From the NCBI GenBank assembly GCA_012517855.1, contig JAAYUD010000019.1, positions 1 through 41,109 on the forward strand: a stretch of DNA of 41,109 nt. The letters run 5' to 3'. Both the position numbers and the translations under genes were made by a program. The stretch comes from Bacteroidales bacterium (GTDB taxonomy: Bacteria; Bacteroidota; Bacteroidia; Bacteroidales; Bacteroidaceae). The first letter of the stretch is position 1. Each line of letters opens with the position of its first letter. The notes below the pieces were generated by a model. That model was given only the letters and a program-made list of their open reading frames with translations, was not told the DNA's origin and searched no databases. This document shows positions 24,121-32,134 of the stretch, one piece after another.

Positions 24121-25197
24121 TTACCAAGAGAGCAGTTCATATAGCTGAAAACCGATATAAATCAAACATCCCGCAATACCTATCGACAAGATTGTAATAG
24201 CACCTATCAATAGCCTTTTCGTGCGAAGAGAACGTTTTTCAACAACGGTAATTTCGGTAGGTTGCTGAGATTTGTTGTCTTCTTCGGCTTTCGTTTGATT
24301 GATGAAATCAACAGCTTTCACTAAGTTGGCATCATTTTCATTCAATTCGGGAGCATGCTTGGCAAACTTTACTAAGTCGGCCGTTCTGAACAATACCGAC
24401 AAATCGGATAATGCTTCTTTATCGTTCATTTCTGTCAGCCGATCAATTATTTCTTCCGAAGTCATCTCCATGGCATTGAAATAGAAACGTTCCTTAATGT
24501 ACTTGCGAATTGCTTCAGTCAGTCGCGTATAATACTCCTTCGGATCTTCTCTTTTTAGTTCAAGCTTTTCTTCTTTGATTTCTTCTATTTCTTTCATTGC
24601 CTGCTGATGAGGGGTCAGTTTTGGCTCTACTCTGATATGCTTGATAATCGGTTTATTATCGTGCAATCTGATGCTGAAGTATACCAACACAGCTATGAGG
24701 GCCAATGCCAAAATAGAGAAGATGAACATACCAATCCAATCGGACCATACAAAAGGAGCTTTCATGATAGATTTTTCACCATAAAAGCGATCGGCATGAA
24801 CGGTATCTACAGGAACTGTCATGACTTTGAGCGATATAGACTGGGTTGGGTAGTCTTTGTTGCCTACTTTCACCACCATCGGCGGAATATAATACAGTGC
24901 CGAGTCGAAAGATGTAACCGTATAAGCTTTGGATATTTCTACCTTATTGTCACTCATTTTTTTTGTCTCGGGAGCGCCTGCTTTTACTAAAAAGACGTTG
25001 CCTACAACTGTATCTCTAAAGGTAGGAAAGGTAACCTTCTGTCCTTCATCGACCAATACTTGTAATCTTATTTTGGTCTGTTGTCCTATTTTTATCTGAG
25101 CCGAATCGATCTTTGCTGTTACCGAAACCGCCTGTGCACAGACATTCGCTACATTGAATGAGACGAACAACAGAAACAGAAAAATATTTTTTTTCAT
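24121..25197 (-). CDS. BatZ-like membrane protein of the Bat operon
   Basis: The 358 residues start at the ATG at 25197, which opens a signal peptide (MKKNIFLFLLF, cut near ANVCAQ); a longer frame overlaps the DUF58 gene. A beta-rich periplasmic half (VSVTAKIDSAQIKIGQQTKI) is followed by a membrane helix near 160-180 (WIGMFIFSILALALIAVLVYF), a helical cytoplasmic part with EEIKEEKLELKREDPKEYY and TEAIRKYIKERF, and a second helix near the C-terminus (LIGAITILSIGIAGCLIYI). Its position between the DUF58 and batA genes is that of the protein often called BatZ. Its role is unknown beyond the operon. Confidence 0.78.
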   Translation of the reverse strand: MKKNIFLFLLFVSFNVANVCAQAVSVTAKIDSAQIKIGQQTKIRLQVLVDEGQKVTFPTFRDTVVGNVFLVKAGAPETKKMSDNKVEISKAYTVTSFDSALYYIPPMVVKVGNKDYPTQSISLKVMTVPVDTVHADRFYGEKSIMKAPFVWSDWIGMFIFSILALALIAVLVYFSIRLHDNKPIIKHIRVEPKLTPHQQAMKEIEEIKEEKLELKREDPKEYYTRLTEAIRKYIKERFYFNAMEMTSEEIIDRLTEMNDKEALSDLSVLFRTADLVKFAKHAPELNENDANLVKAVDFINQTKAEEDNKSQQPTEITVVEKRSLRTKRLLIGAITILSIGIAGCLIYIGFQLYELLSW

Positions 25198-25204
25198 ATT
25201 TGCA

Positions 25205-26074
25205 TTAATTACGTTTAGCAAAAAGATTTAGCAATGCTTTGACATAATCCTGATCCGTGCGTATCGATACGGCATCGACTTGACTTTTAGTGAAAGTCGT
25301 GTTGAGTCTGGTTTGACTGTCTATCCACCATTGGTGATGTACCTTTCTGACAATAGGCGAAGAGGTGTCAATCCATTGCTCACTACCTGTCTCAGCATCT
25401 TTTACCCGCATCAGTCCTATATTCGGAATTTCAGTTACTCGTTTGTCGAAAACCTGAATTGCAACAATATCATGCTTGTGGTTGGCAATAGTCAGAGCGT
25501 TTTCAAAATCATTGGGATCGATAAAATCAGACATGACAAAAGCTGTACAACGGCGTTTCATCACATTTGTCAGATATTGTAGCGCTTGCTGAATATTTGT
25601 TTTTCTGCTCTCGGCTTTAAAATCGAGTAGCTCCCGAATGATATATAAGATGTGTTTACGCCCTTTCTTGGGTGGAATAAACTTCTCTATCTTATCCGAG
25701 AAAAAGATGACGCCGATTTTATCGTTGTTTTCGATAGCCGAGAAAGCCAATGTAGCAGCAATCTCGGTTACCATATCCTTTTTGAGTTGTTTGATAGTAC
25801 CGAATTCCAAACTGCCCGACACATCAATGAGCAACATTGCTGTCAATTCGCGTTCTTCTTCAAACACTTTGACGTAAGGTTTGTTAAGGCGAGCCGTAAC
25901 ATTCCAGTCAATGTCGCGTATATCGTCTCCATATTGATATTCGCGCACTTCGGAGAATGCCATACCTCTACCTTTAAAAGCCGAATGATACTGACCTGCA
26001 AAGATATTGTTCGACAATCCGCGAGTTTTTATTTCTATCTTACGGACTTTCTTTAATATTTCGCTTGTTTCCAT
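25205..26074 (-). CDS. DUF58 protein (VWA-like, MoxR partner)
   Basis: The 289-residue soluble protein has the DUF58 hallmark FKGRGMAFSEVREYQYGDDIRDIDWNVTAR (cited by parts) at about 33-62 and a VWA-like domain with LLIDVSGSLEFGT at about 81-93, keeping DxSxS. No membrane helix is present. DUF58 proteins nearly always sit next to a MoxR ATPase and are believed to deliver it to its substrates. It lies 11 bp after moxR and 7 bp before batZ, so it is within the operon. Confidence 0.92.
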   Translation of the reverse strand: METSEILKKVRKIEIKTRGLSNNIFAGQYHSAFKGRGMAFSEVREYQYGDDIRDIDWNVTARLNKPYVKVFEEERELTAMLLIDVSGSLEFGTIKQLKKDMVTEIAATLAFSAIENNDKIGVIFFSDKIEKFIPPKKGRKHILYIIRELLDFKAESRKTNIQQALQYLTNVMKRRCTAFVMSDFIDPNDFENALTIANHKHDIVAIQVFDKRVTEIPNIGLMRVKDAETGSEQWIDTSSPIVRKVHHQWWIDSQTRLNTTFTKSQVDAVSIRTDQDYVKALLNLFAKRN

Positions 26075-26085
26075 GATTCAGTTTA

Positions 26086-27081
26086 TCAGGGCACTTCTAC
26101 CTTATTAAGAATCTTACTAATTATTTCGTCTGACGTGAGGTTGGTTGCTTCGGCTTCGTAACTCAGACCGATACGATGGCGAAGTACGTCGTGTGCAACG
26201 GCACGGATATCTTCCGGAATGACATAACCGCGGCGTTTGATGAAAGCGTATGCGCGGGCTGCCAATGCCAAATTGATAGAGGCACGGGGTGAACCGCCGA
26301 AGTTGATCATCCCTTTCAACTCTGTCAAACCGTAGTCTTCCGGTTTGCGGGTTGCAAAAACGATGTCTACTATGTATCTCTCTATCTTCTCGTCAATATA
26401 TACTTGGCGTACTACTTGGCGGGCTTCCAATATTTCATTGGTTTTCAATACCGGACGGACTTCAAGTTTACGTCCGTCTATGTTCTCGCGAATGATGGCT
26501 TTCTCTTCTTCCATCTTGGGGTAATCGATCACTACTTTGAGCATGAAACGGTCTACTTGTGCTTCCGGTAGTGGATAAGTACCTTCTTGTTCGATAGGGT
26601 TTTGGGTAGCCATTACCATAAATGGATCCGGCAACAAGAAAGTGTCTTTACCGATAGTTACTTGATGTTCCTGCATCGATTCAAGCAAAGCACTTTGCAC
26701 TTTGGCTGGAGCACGGTTTATTTCATCTGCCAATACGAAGTTAGCAAAAACCGGTCCCTTACGCACTACGAATGTTTCGTCTTTTTGACTATATATCATT
26801 GTACCGACCAAATCGGCGGGAAGTAAATCCGGAGTAAATTGAATGCGGCTATATTTTGCATCAATCAGGGAGGCCAATGTCTTGATGGCAAGTGTTTTTG
26901 CCAATCCAGGTACACCTTCAAGCAGAATATGACCATCGGCCAATAGTCCGATTAATAATGATTCAATTAAATGTTTTTGACCAACAATAATTTGGTCCAT
27001 TCCCGCTGTTAAATTAGTTACGAAAGCACTTTGACTTTCAATCCGCTCATTCAGTTCGCGGATGTCAATAGGTTCACCCAT
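26086..27081 (-). CDS. moxR: MoxR-family AAA+ ATPase
   Basis: The 331-residue AAA+ protein has Walker A GVPGLAKT (56-63), Walker B FVLADE (115-120), sensor 1 in ATQNP (159-163) and the family sequence RAPAKVQSALLESMQE. The arginine region FGGSPRASINLALAARA is also present. MoxR ATPases act as chaperones that load metal ions or mature VWA-domain partners. It is the first gene of the Bat operon and has a candidate promoter about 80 bp upstream. All ATPase residues look intact. Confidence 0.95.
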   Translation of the reverse strand: MGEPIDIRELNERIESQSAFVTNLTAGMDQIIVGQKHLIESLLIGLLADGHILLEGVPGLAKTLAIKTLASLIDAKYSRIQFTPDLLPADLVGTMIYSQKDETFVVRKGPVFANFVLADEINRAPAKVQSALLESMQEHQVTIGKDTFLLPDPFMVMATQNPIEQEGTYPLPEAQVDRFMLKVVIDYPKMEEEKAIIRENIDGRKLEVRPVLKTNEILEARQVVRQVYIDEKIERYIVDIVFATRKPEDYGLTELKGMINFGGSPRASINLALAARAYAFIKRRGYVIPEDIRAVAHDVLRHRIGLSYEAEATNLTSDEIISKILNKVEVP

Positions 27082-27162
27082 ATTCTCATTAATTTTATTA
27101 ATTCACTAATTAAATAAAGAATCTTTATACGCCGAGAGAAACCTAAGTTTTCTTAGCAGGCT

Positions 27163-27194
27163 CAAAAATACTGTATAATATCGTTGATTGCAAC
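27163..27194 (-). promoter_or_regulatory. Bacteroides-type promoter of the Bat operon
   Basis: On the minus strand GTTG (27194-27191), a 20-nt spacer and TATTTTTG (27170-27163) fit the Bacteroides consensus with one mismatch in the upstream element. The leader to the moxR start would be about 75 nt and contains a small CTAAG/CTTAG hairpin at 27143-27156. Confidence 0.65.
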
Positions 27195-27231
27195 TAATTT
27201 AGATTAAAAAAACATTTAAAACCTTTACGAA

Positions 27232-28848
27232 CTATTCTGACAGCGCGGGGATGCGGACTTTAGTGCCTATTTTTACAAGATCGGGATTCTTGAATTTGTT
27301 ATATTTTATTAGATATTTCACTTTGTCTTTCGAGCCTAAGTATTGCTTGGCAATAGTATACAAGTTTTCTCCTTTTGCCATTACGTGGGTTGTTTTTAGT
27401 CCTTTGATGATGATTTTGTTTTTCGTCTCTTTTTTCGGCTTGGCAACACTGGCTTTTGTCGGCGTTTTATGAACTTTTTGAGGAATACTTGTCTCGGCTT
27501 TTACAGATTTGATGGGTTTCTTCTTGTCTCGTTCAGCGTTGAGCAAAAGCATTGCTGTCCGTATTTTGTTGGAATCGTCACTATCTGTAGCTTGATCCTC
27601 CTGGGCAAGTAGCAATGCTTTTTCGGCCAAAGTGAGTGTATCTTTATTGTTGTTCAAACTATCGTTTGCCATGGCATCGCTATTCCCTGTCGATGAATTG
27701 TACAATGGTTTGATTTCGGTATCCGTGGATTCGGGTGCCAGCATCCAATAGACGATGATTCCAAAAGCCCCAATTATCAGAACGGTAAGAATACCCATTG
27801 CTACGCTTGGGTTGATATAAATTCTTTTTTTCTTTTTCTTCTTTTTGGATGGCTTTTCATTTGCCTTTTCAATATAGAGAACTTTCGAGGGCGGAGCCTG
27901 CATCAATTCATGCGCGATAATTTTATCTGCAGCGCTAGTTCCAAGCGTTTTTTCCGTTTTTGTGGCAGTAGGCTCTGCATCATATTTTTCGATATTTGAT
28001 TGAGAATTCGAAGGCTCTTCTCTTTTCTCTTGCTTGCATTCATTAATGTCTCTTGTGCTCGGTTCTTCTATAACGGCGGGTTCGTCAGACTTTCTATTTT
28101 CTTCCTTTTCTTCTTTTAGTCTCTTCTCTTCGGGATTTTTCGTTCCTTCAGCATTTTCTTGCACAAGTTGTTCAGAATGAATCTCTTTGATCATTGATTC
28201 GGCTTCTGCAATCGTATTCGATAGCACAGATTCCGATATTCCGTCGGCTACGGCAGTCGTTTCTGTTTCTGCTATTTCTGAATTATTATCACTTGCCGTT
28301 TCATTATCGGGTATTTCGTTGACTGCGACTTCACTGTTCTTTACTCCATTCTCCTCTGCTTCATTACCTATCGGTTCGCTGTCATTTACTTCACTTTTTT
28401 CTACTTTGTTGTCTACTGCTTCAGTGTCCTCTACTTCGCTGTCTGTCGTTTCATTATCAGCCGCTTCATCATTCGTTTCGTCGAAGGCTTCCATATCAAA
28501 ATCCTGCTTATTGTCGAAGCTGACCCCTTCGTTTAAAATGACTGTCTCGAAATCTGCAAAGGGTTGGTTTACCACTTCTTTTAGAGAGGCATCGGGTGTA
28601 AAAGATACTTTGTTGTGCCCTTCTATCTGAAAGCGTTCGCCGGTATTGACGTTTACGCTCTCGCGTGGCTCTATGTCGATAATTTTGAAAGTGCCTAATC
28701 CTTTAATCTTTACGATGCGATCTTTCTCAAGACCTTCTCGAATAAGGTCAAAGAAAGCCTTGACAAAGGAGTCTCCCCAGTCTTTGGCTATTCTATTCTC
28801 TTTTGAAAAGATTTCGATTAAATATTGTAGTGTAACTTTCTCATCCAT
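27232..28848 (-). CDS. HU-like DNA-binding domain fused through a membrane helix to a LysM domain
   Basis: The protein has 538 residues. Residues 1-100 resemble HU/IHF: the helical N-terminus (VTLQYLIEIFSKENRIAKDW), VKIKGLGTFKI (47-57, the HU strand that is usually GFGTF) and ESVNVNTGE with the arm region (63-71, usually R-NPxTGE). Residues 110-300 are long, acidic and low complexity. A Lys run at 335-341 precedes a single membrane helix at about 348-370 (AMGILTVLIIGAFGIIVYWML). After a linker, LysM occupies 486-536 (HVMAKGENLYTIAKQYLG ... LVKIGTKVRIPAL). By the positive-inside rule the HU part is cytoplasmic and LysM periplasmic, so the protein could tie DNA to peptidoglycan. It follows an ordinary HU gene by 26 bp in the ftsY-rimO operon. 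Confidence 0.85.
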   Translation of the reverse strand: MDEKVTLQYLIEIFSKENRIAKDWGDSFVKAFFDLIREGLEKDRIVKIKGLGTFKIIDIEPRESVNVNTGERFQIEGHNKVSFTPDASLKEVVNQPFADFETVILNEGVSFDNKQDFDMEAFDETNDEAADNETTDSEVEDTEAVDNKVEKSEVNDSEPIGNEAEENGVKNSEVAVNEIPDNETASDNNSEIAETETTAVADGISESVLSNTIAEAESMIKEIHSEQLVQENAEGTKNPEEKRLKEEKEENRKSDEPAVIEEPSTRDINECKQEKREEPSNSQSNIEKYDAEPTATKTEKTLGTSAADKIIAHELMQAPPSKVLYIEKANEKPSKKKKKKKRIYINPSVAMGILTVLIIGAFGIIVYWMLAPESTDTEIKPLYNSSTGNSDAMANDSLNNNKDTLTLAEKALLLAQEDQATDSDDSNKIRTAMLLLNAERDKKKPIKSVKAETSIPQKVHKTPTKASVAKPKKETKNKIIIKGLKTTHVMAKGENLYTIAKQYLGSKDKVKYLIKYNKFKNPDLVKIGTKVRIPALSE

Positions 28849-28874
28849 AGTGCCGAAATTTTGTGTACTGAATA

Positions 28875-29150
28875 TTATTTAAACAATTCTTTCATCTTCG
28901 GTGAAGGTCGGAAACTTAAAGACAACTTGGGAGGAATAAGCATGCGTTGCTGTGTTACAGGGTTCACTGATATACGTTCTAGTTTCTTCTTCACTTCGAA
29001 CACTCCGAAATTTTGAACCGTGATGGCAGCATTTTCTCCTTCCAACTGATTCGTCATTACCTTGATCAGTTTTTGTACATTATCTTGTGCCTCTGTGGTC
29101 GAAATATCAAGACGTTTCGATAATTCTTGGATAAATTCTTTGTTGTTCAA
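28875..29150 (-). CDS. HU-family DNA-binding protein
   Basis: The 91 residues are close to the usual HU length: N-terminal helices (NNKEFIQELSKRLDISTTEAQDNVQKLI), VQNFGVFEV as the central strand and VNPVTQQRM as the DNA-contacting arm with its proline. The C-terminus FRPSPKMKELF matches the HU end. It probably bends and compacts DNA in the nucleoid. It lies between rimO (44 bp) and the HU-LysM gene (26 bp) on the same strand, so the two HU domains are made from one transcript and might pair with each other; that pairing is a guess. Confidence 0.9.
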   Translation of the reverse strand: MNNKEFIQELSKRLDISTTEAQDNVQKLIKVMTNQLEGENAAITVQNFGVFEVKKKLERISVNPVTQQRMLIPPKLSLSFRPSPKMKELFK

Positions 29151-29194
29151 TGTTTGTCCTCCTTGGCTAGTCTCTATGTATCAGTGATATGGCG

Positions 29195-30499
29195 TTATGC
29201 AACGACAACTTTTCCATAAAGGTCAAATTCGTCGGCATCGATAATTTGTACCTCGTAGAAGTTCCCTATTTCCAACGTTCCGCCGTCTTTCTTTATCAAC
29301 ACTTCGGGGTCTACTTCGGGCGAATCGTACTGTGTACGGCCTATGTAGTAATCGCCTTCAACGCGGTCTATGATGGTTTTTAATGTTTGTCCTATCTTGG
29401 CAGCCGAGAGTTCGGCGGCTATTTGTTCCTGAATGTTCATCAGTTCATCGAGTCGTTTTTGTTTCACTTCAGCCGGCACGTTGTCTTCGTAGTGCAAGGC
29501 TGCATACGTTCCTTCTTCTTCCGAGTAGGTGAATGCTCCCATGCGGTCGAAACGGGCACGGCGTACAAACTCTTTCAATTCTTCAAAATCTTGTTCCGTT
29601 TCTCCGGGATGGCCTACCATCAACGTCGTCCTGATGCAGATACCGGGCACTTCTTCCCTGAACTTATCTATGAGCCGGTAGGTCTCTTCTTTGGTCACGT
29701 GCCTAAGCATCAACTTCAACATGTTGTCGCTGATGTGTTGAAAAGCTATATCGATGTATTTGCATACGTTATCGCGTTCTCTAATCACGGGGAGCAAATC
29801 CATAGGGAATTGCGCCGGATAGGCATAATGAAGTCTGATCCATTCCACGCCTGGAATATCGGATATTTGTCTTACCAGTTCGGCTATCTTCTTTTCCTTG
29901 TATATATCCAGTCCATAGTAAGTCAGCTCTTGGGCTATCACTTGAAATTCTTTCACGCCCTGTTTCACTAGAAGCTTCACTTCTTCTATGATTTCTTCCA
30001 TCGGTCGTGATTGGTGTTCGCCTGTCATGATGGGTATTGCACAATACGAGCAATGGCGGTTACAACCTTCCGATATTTTAAGGTAGGCATAATGGGCGGT
30101 TGTTGTCAGCGTACGCTCGTTGTAGTACTCCTTATGATATTCGGCTCCCAAGTCGCTAAGCACTTCTTTCCAATTGAATTTGCCATAAAACCGATCAACC
30201 TGCGGTATTTCTTCCGCTAATTCTTTCTGGTAACGTTCCGACAGACAGCCCATCACATAAAGCTTTTTGAGACGTCCTTCTTTTTTGGCTTGGGCAAATT
30301 CCAGAATCATATCGATTGATTCTTGCTTTGCTGCTTCTATGAATCCACAGGTGTTGATAATGGCTATTTCGCCCTTGGGCGTTTCGGGGTCGTGTGCTAC
30401 ATTGAACCCGTTGGCTTCAAACTGGCGAATCAAATGTTCCGAATCTACCAAATTTTTGGAACATCCCATTGTGATGATATCGACTTTGTGTTTTCTCAT
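29195..30499 (-). CDS. rimO: Ribosomal protein uS12 methylthiotransferase RimO
   Basis: This 434-residue radical-SAM methylthiotransferase has the first cluster from Cys13 (MGCSKNLVDSE), Cys51 (INTCGFI) and Cys85 (MGCLSE), and the radical-SAM cluster CNRHCSYC (146-153). The TRAM domain closes the protein (IDRVEGDYYIGRTQYDSPEVDPEV). RimO adds a methylthio group to the conserved aspartate of S12. The sequence MGCSKNLVDSE and overall length favour RimO over MiaB. The start overlaps the ftsY stop by 4 bp, indicating coupled translation. All six cysteines are present. Confidence 0.96.
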   Translation of the reverse strand: MRKHKVDIITMGCSKNLVDSEHLIRQFEANGFNVAHDPETPKGEIAIINTCGFIEAAKQESIDMILEFAQAKKEGRLKKLYVMGCLSERYQKELAEEIPQVDRFYGKFNWKEVLSDLGAEYHKEYYNERTLTTTAHYAYLKISEGCNRHCSYCAIPIMTGEHQSRPMEEIIEEVKLLVKQGVKEFQVIAQELTYYGLDIYKEKKIAELVRQISDIPGVEWIRLHYAYPAQFPMDLLPVIRERDNVCKYIDIAFQHISDNMLKLMLRHVTKEETYRLIDKFREEVPGICIRTTLMVGHPGETEQDFEELKEFVRRARFDRMGAFTYSEEEGTYAALHYEDNVPAEVKQKRLDELMNIQEQIAAELSAAKIGQTLKTIIDRVEGDYYIGRTQYDSPEVDPEVLIKKDGGTLEIGNFYEVQIIDADEFDLYGKVVVA

Positions 30500-31458
30500 G
30501 CTTGCTGGTCGAATAGAGATTCTACGAATTCTTTTTTGCGGAATATCTGCAAATCTTCCATCCCTTCGCCCAGTCCGATATATTTCACCGGAATCTTGAA
30601 TTGGTCGGATATGCCTATTACGACACCTCCTTTGGCAGTTCCGTCGAGTTTGGTAATGGCAAGTCCCGTCACTTCCGTAGCTAGCGTGAATTGTTTGGCC
30701 TGTTCGAAGGCATTTTGGCCTGTAGAGCCGTCAAGAACCAACAATACTTCGTTTGGAGCGTTCGGTATTACTTTCTTCATCACGTTTTTTATCTTAGTCA
30801 ACTCATTCATCAAGTTGATTTTATTGTGCAGACGTCCTGCTGTGTCAATCAATACGATATCTGCATTGTTGGCAACGGCAGAGTTGAGCGTGTCGAAAGC
30901 TACCGAAGCAGGATCGGCTCCCATTTTTTGTTTTATCACCGGTGCTCCTACCCTATTTCCCCATATTTCCAGTTGTTCGATGGCGGCAGCACGAAAGGTG
31001 TCGGCAGCACCCAAATAGACTGATTTACCAACCTTTTTAAATTGATAGGCTATCTTGCCTATTGTCGTAGTCTTCCCTACTCCGTTCACCCCAACTACCA
31101 TAATGACATACGGTGTGTGGTGGTCGGTAGGTATGTCAAAGTCGGCCACATCGGTCGTATTGTTTTCATTGAGCAGTGATTCTATTTCTTCGCACAAGAT
31201 AGTATTTAGTTCGCTGGTATTCATGTATTTATCTTGAGCGGCTCTGCTTTGAATACGTTCTATGATTTTGAGTGTCGTGTCTACTCCGACATCAGATGTA
31301 ATAAGTATCTCTTCCAGATTGTCAAGAACTTCGTCGTCGACTTTCGATTTACCAACTACGGCGCGAGCGATCTTACCAAAGACACTTTCTTTGGTTTTCG
31401 ATAAACCTTTATCGAGTGTCGCTTTGTTTTCTTTAGAGAAAAAGCTGAAAATTCCCAT
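30496..31458 (-). CDS. ftsY: Signal recognition particle receptor FtsY
   Basis: The 320-residue SRP GTPase has a short N-terminal segment without the long acidic A domain of E. coli, as is normal in Bacteroidetes. It then has the NG domain: G1 GVNGVGKT (123-130), DTFRAAAIEQL, G3 DTAGRLH (205-211), G4 TKLDG (269-273) and the closing GLGEGMEDLQIF. It docks ribosome-SRP complexes at the membrane for co-translational insertion. It is the first gene of the operon with rimO and the HU genes, and has a near-perfect promoter just upstream. Confidence 0.97.
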   Translation of the reverse strand: MGIFSFFSKENKATLDKGLSKTKESVFGKIARAVVGKSKVDDEVLDNLEEILITSDVGVDTTLKIIERIQSRAAQDKYMNTSELNTILCEEIESLLNENNTTDVADFDIPTDHHTPYVIMVVGVNGVGKTTTIGKIAYQFKKVGKSVYLGAADTFRAAAIEQLEIWGNRVGAPVIKQKMGADPASVAFDTLNSAVANNADIVLIDTAGRLHNKINLMNELTKIKNVMKKVIPNAPNEVLLVLDGSTGQNAFEQAKQFTLATEVTGLAITKLDGTAKGGVVIGISDQFKIPVKYIGLGEGMEDLQIFRKKEFVESLFDQQA

Positions 31459-31480
31459 ATAATTTCGTCTTAATATGGTA

Positions 31481-31511
31481 CAAAGATAGTGTATGCCGAG
31501 CGCAATACAAA
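31481..31511 (-). promoter_or_regulatory. Bacteroides-type promoter of the ftsY operon
   Basis: On the minus strand TTTG (31511-31508), a 19-nt spacer and TATCTTTG (31488-31481) match the consensus exactly. Transcription would begin near 31474, leaving a leader of about 16 nt before the ftsY ATG at 31458. Confidence 0.85.
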
Positions 31512-32134
31512 AAATAAATTAGAAAATTCTTAAAGCCTGTTTAAATTTTATAGATTAATGATTTTATGTTGACCACTTTGAGCATTTCTTTATCTATAGA
31601 CTTTTGTAGAGTAAGACAATTATATCGAGATTTTGAAAATATTGTAAAAAACTACTCTGTTGTCGTATGTTCGTTTTTTTGTAGACGTTCTTATGTTTTA
31701 TGCGCCATGTACATACGATAACAAAAAAAGAGACAACATTTTGCATGCAATCTATTTTGGAATGTACTTCAATGAGAATATTTCTATATATCCTGATACT
31801 TTTTTATCCAAATAGTAGCTACAGTACCTTGTAGAGCACTGTTTTCGTTTTTATTTCAGTACTCTAATGTAAGCTCAATAAGGGGGAGTTCTGAATGTTT
31901 ATTGCGTAAATAGCTGATATATAGCGAGAAATTCATAAGGACGAAACTAAAAGTTTATACTTACAAACTTTTAGTTTCGTCCTTATGAATTTTTATGTTC
32001 GTCCTTATCATTTTTTGAGAACACAAGCTCGATTGAGGTAATCAATAAGTAGCACTTCCGCATGGTTAAAATAGTATCAGTATCGCCCCTAACATTCACT
32101 TTCCAAAACATTCTGAAAAACGACATCCACATCA
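31512..32134. other. Long non-coding stretch with inverted repeats
   Basis: No protein-coding frame with plausible composition is visible, and no tRNA. It holds a loose inverted repeat, GTTGTCGTATGT (31659-31670) against ACATACGATAAC (31711-31722, 11 of 12 pairs), bordered by A/T runs, and the large stem-loop listed separately at 31929-31992. A small RNA is possible but no promoter supports one. Confidence 0.5.
31929..31992. repeat. Perfect 28-bp inverted repeat with a third copy of its core beside it
   Basis: The arms 31929-31956 and 31965-31992 are perfectly complementary around an 8-nt loop; the outer part of the left arm reads AAATTCATAAGGACGAAAC. The core TTCGTCCTTAT (31976-31986) occurs again at 31998-32008, outside the stem. 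The stem is 143 bp past the stop of the minus-strand M48-like gene, so it could terminate that gene, but it is longer than a normal terminator and may be a dispersed intergenic repeat. Confidence 0.75.

Noticed and set aside
28190-28520. Degenerate repeats on the plus strand near the HU-LysM gene
   Set aside because: They encode the acidic low-complexity linker on the minus strand (many Glu, Asp, Asn codons) and are not an independent repeat element.
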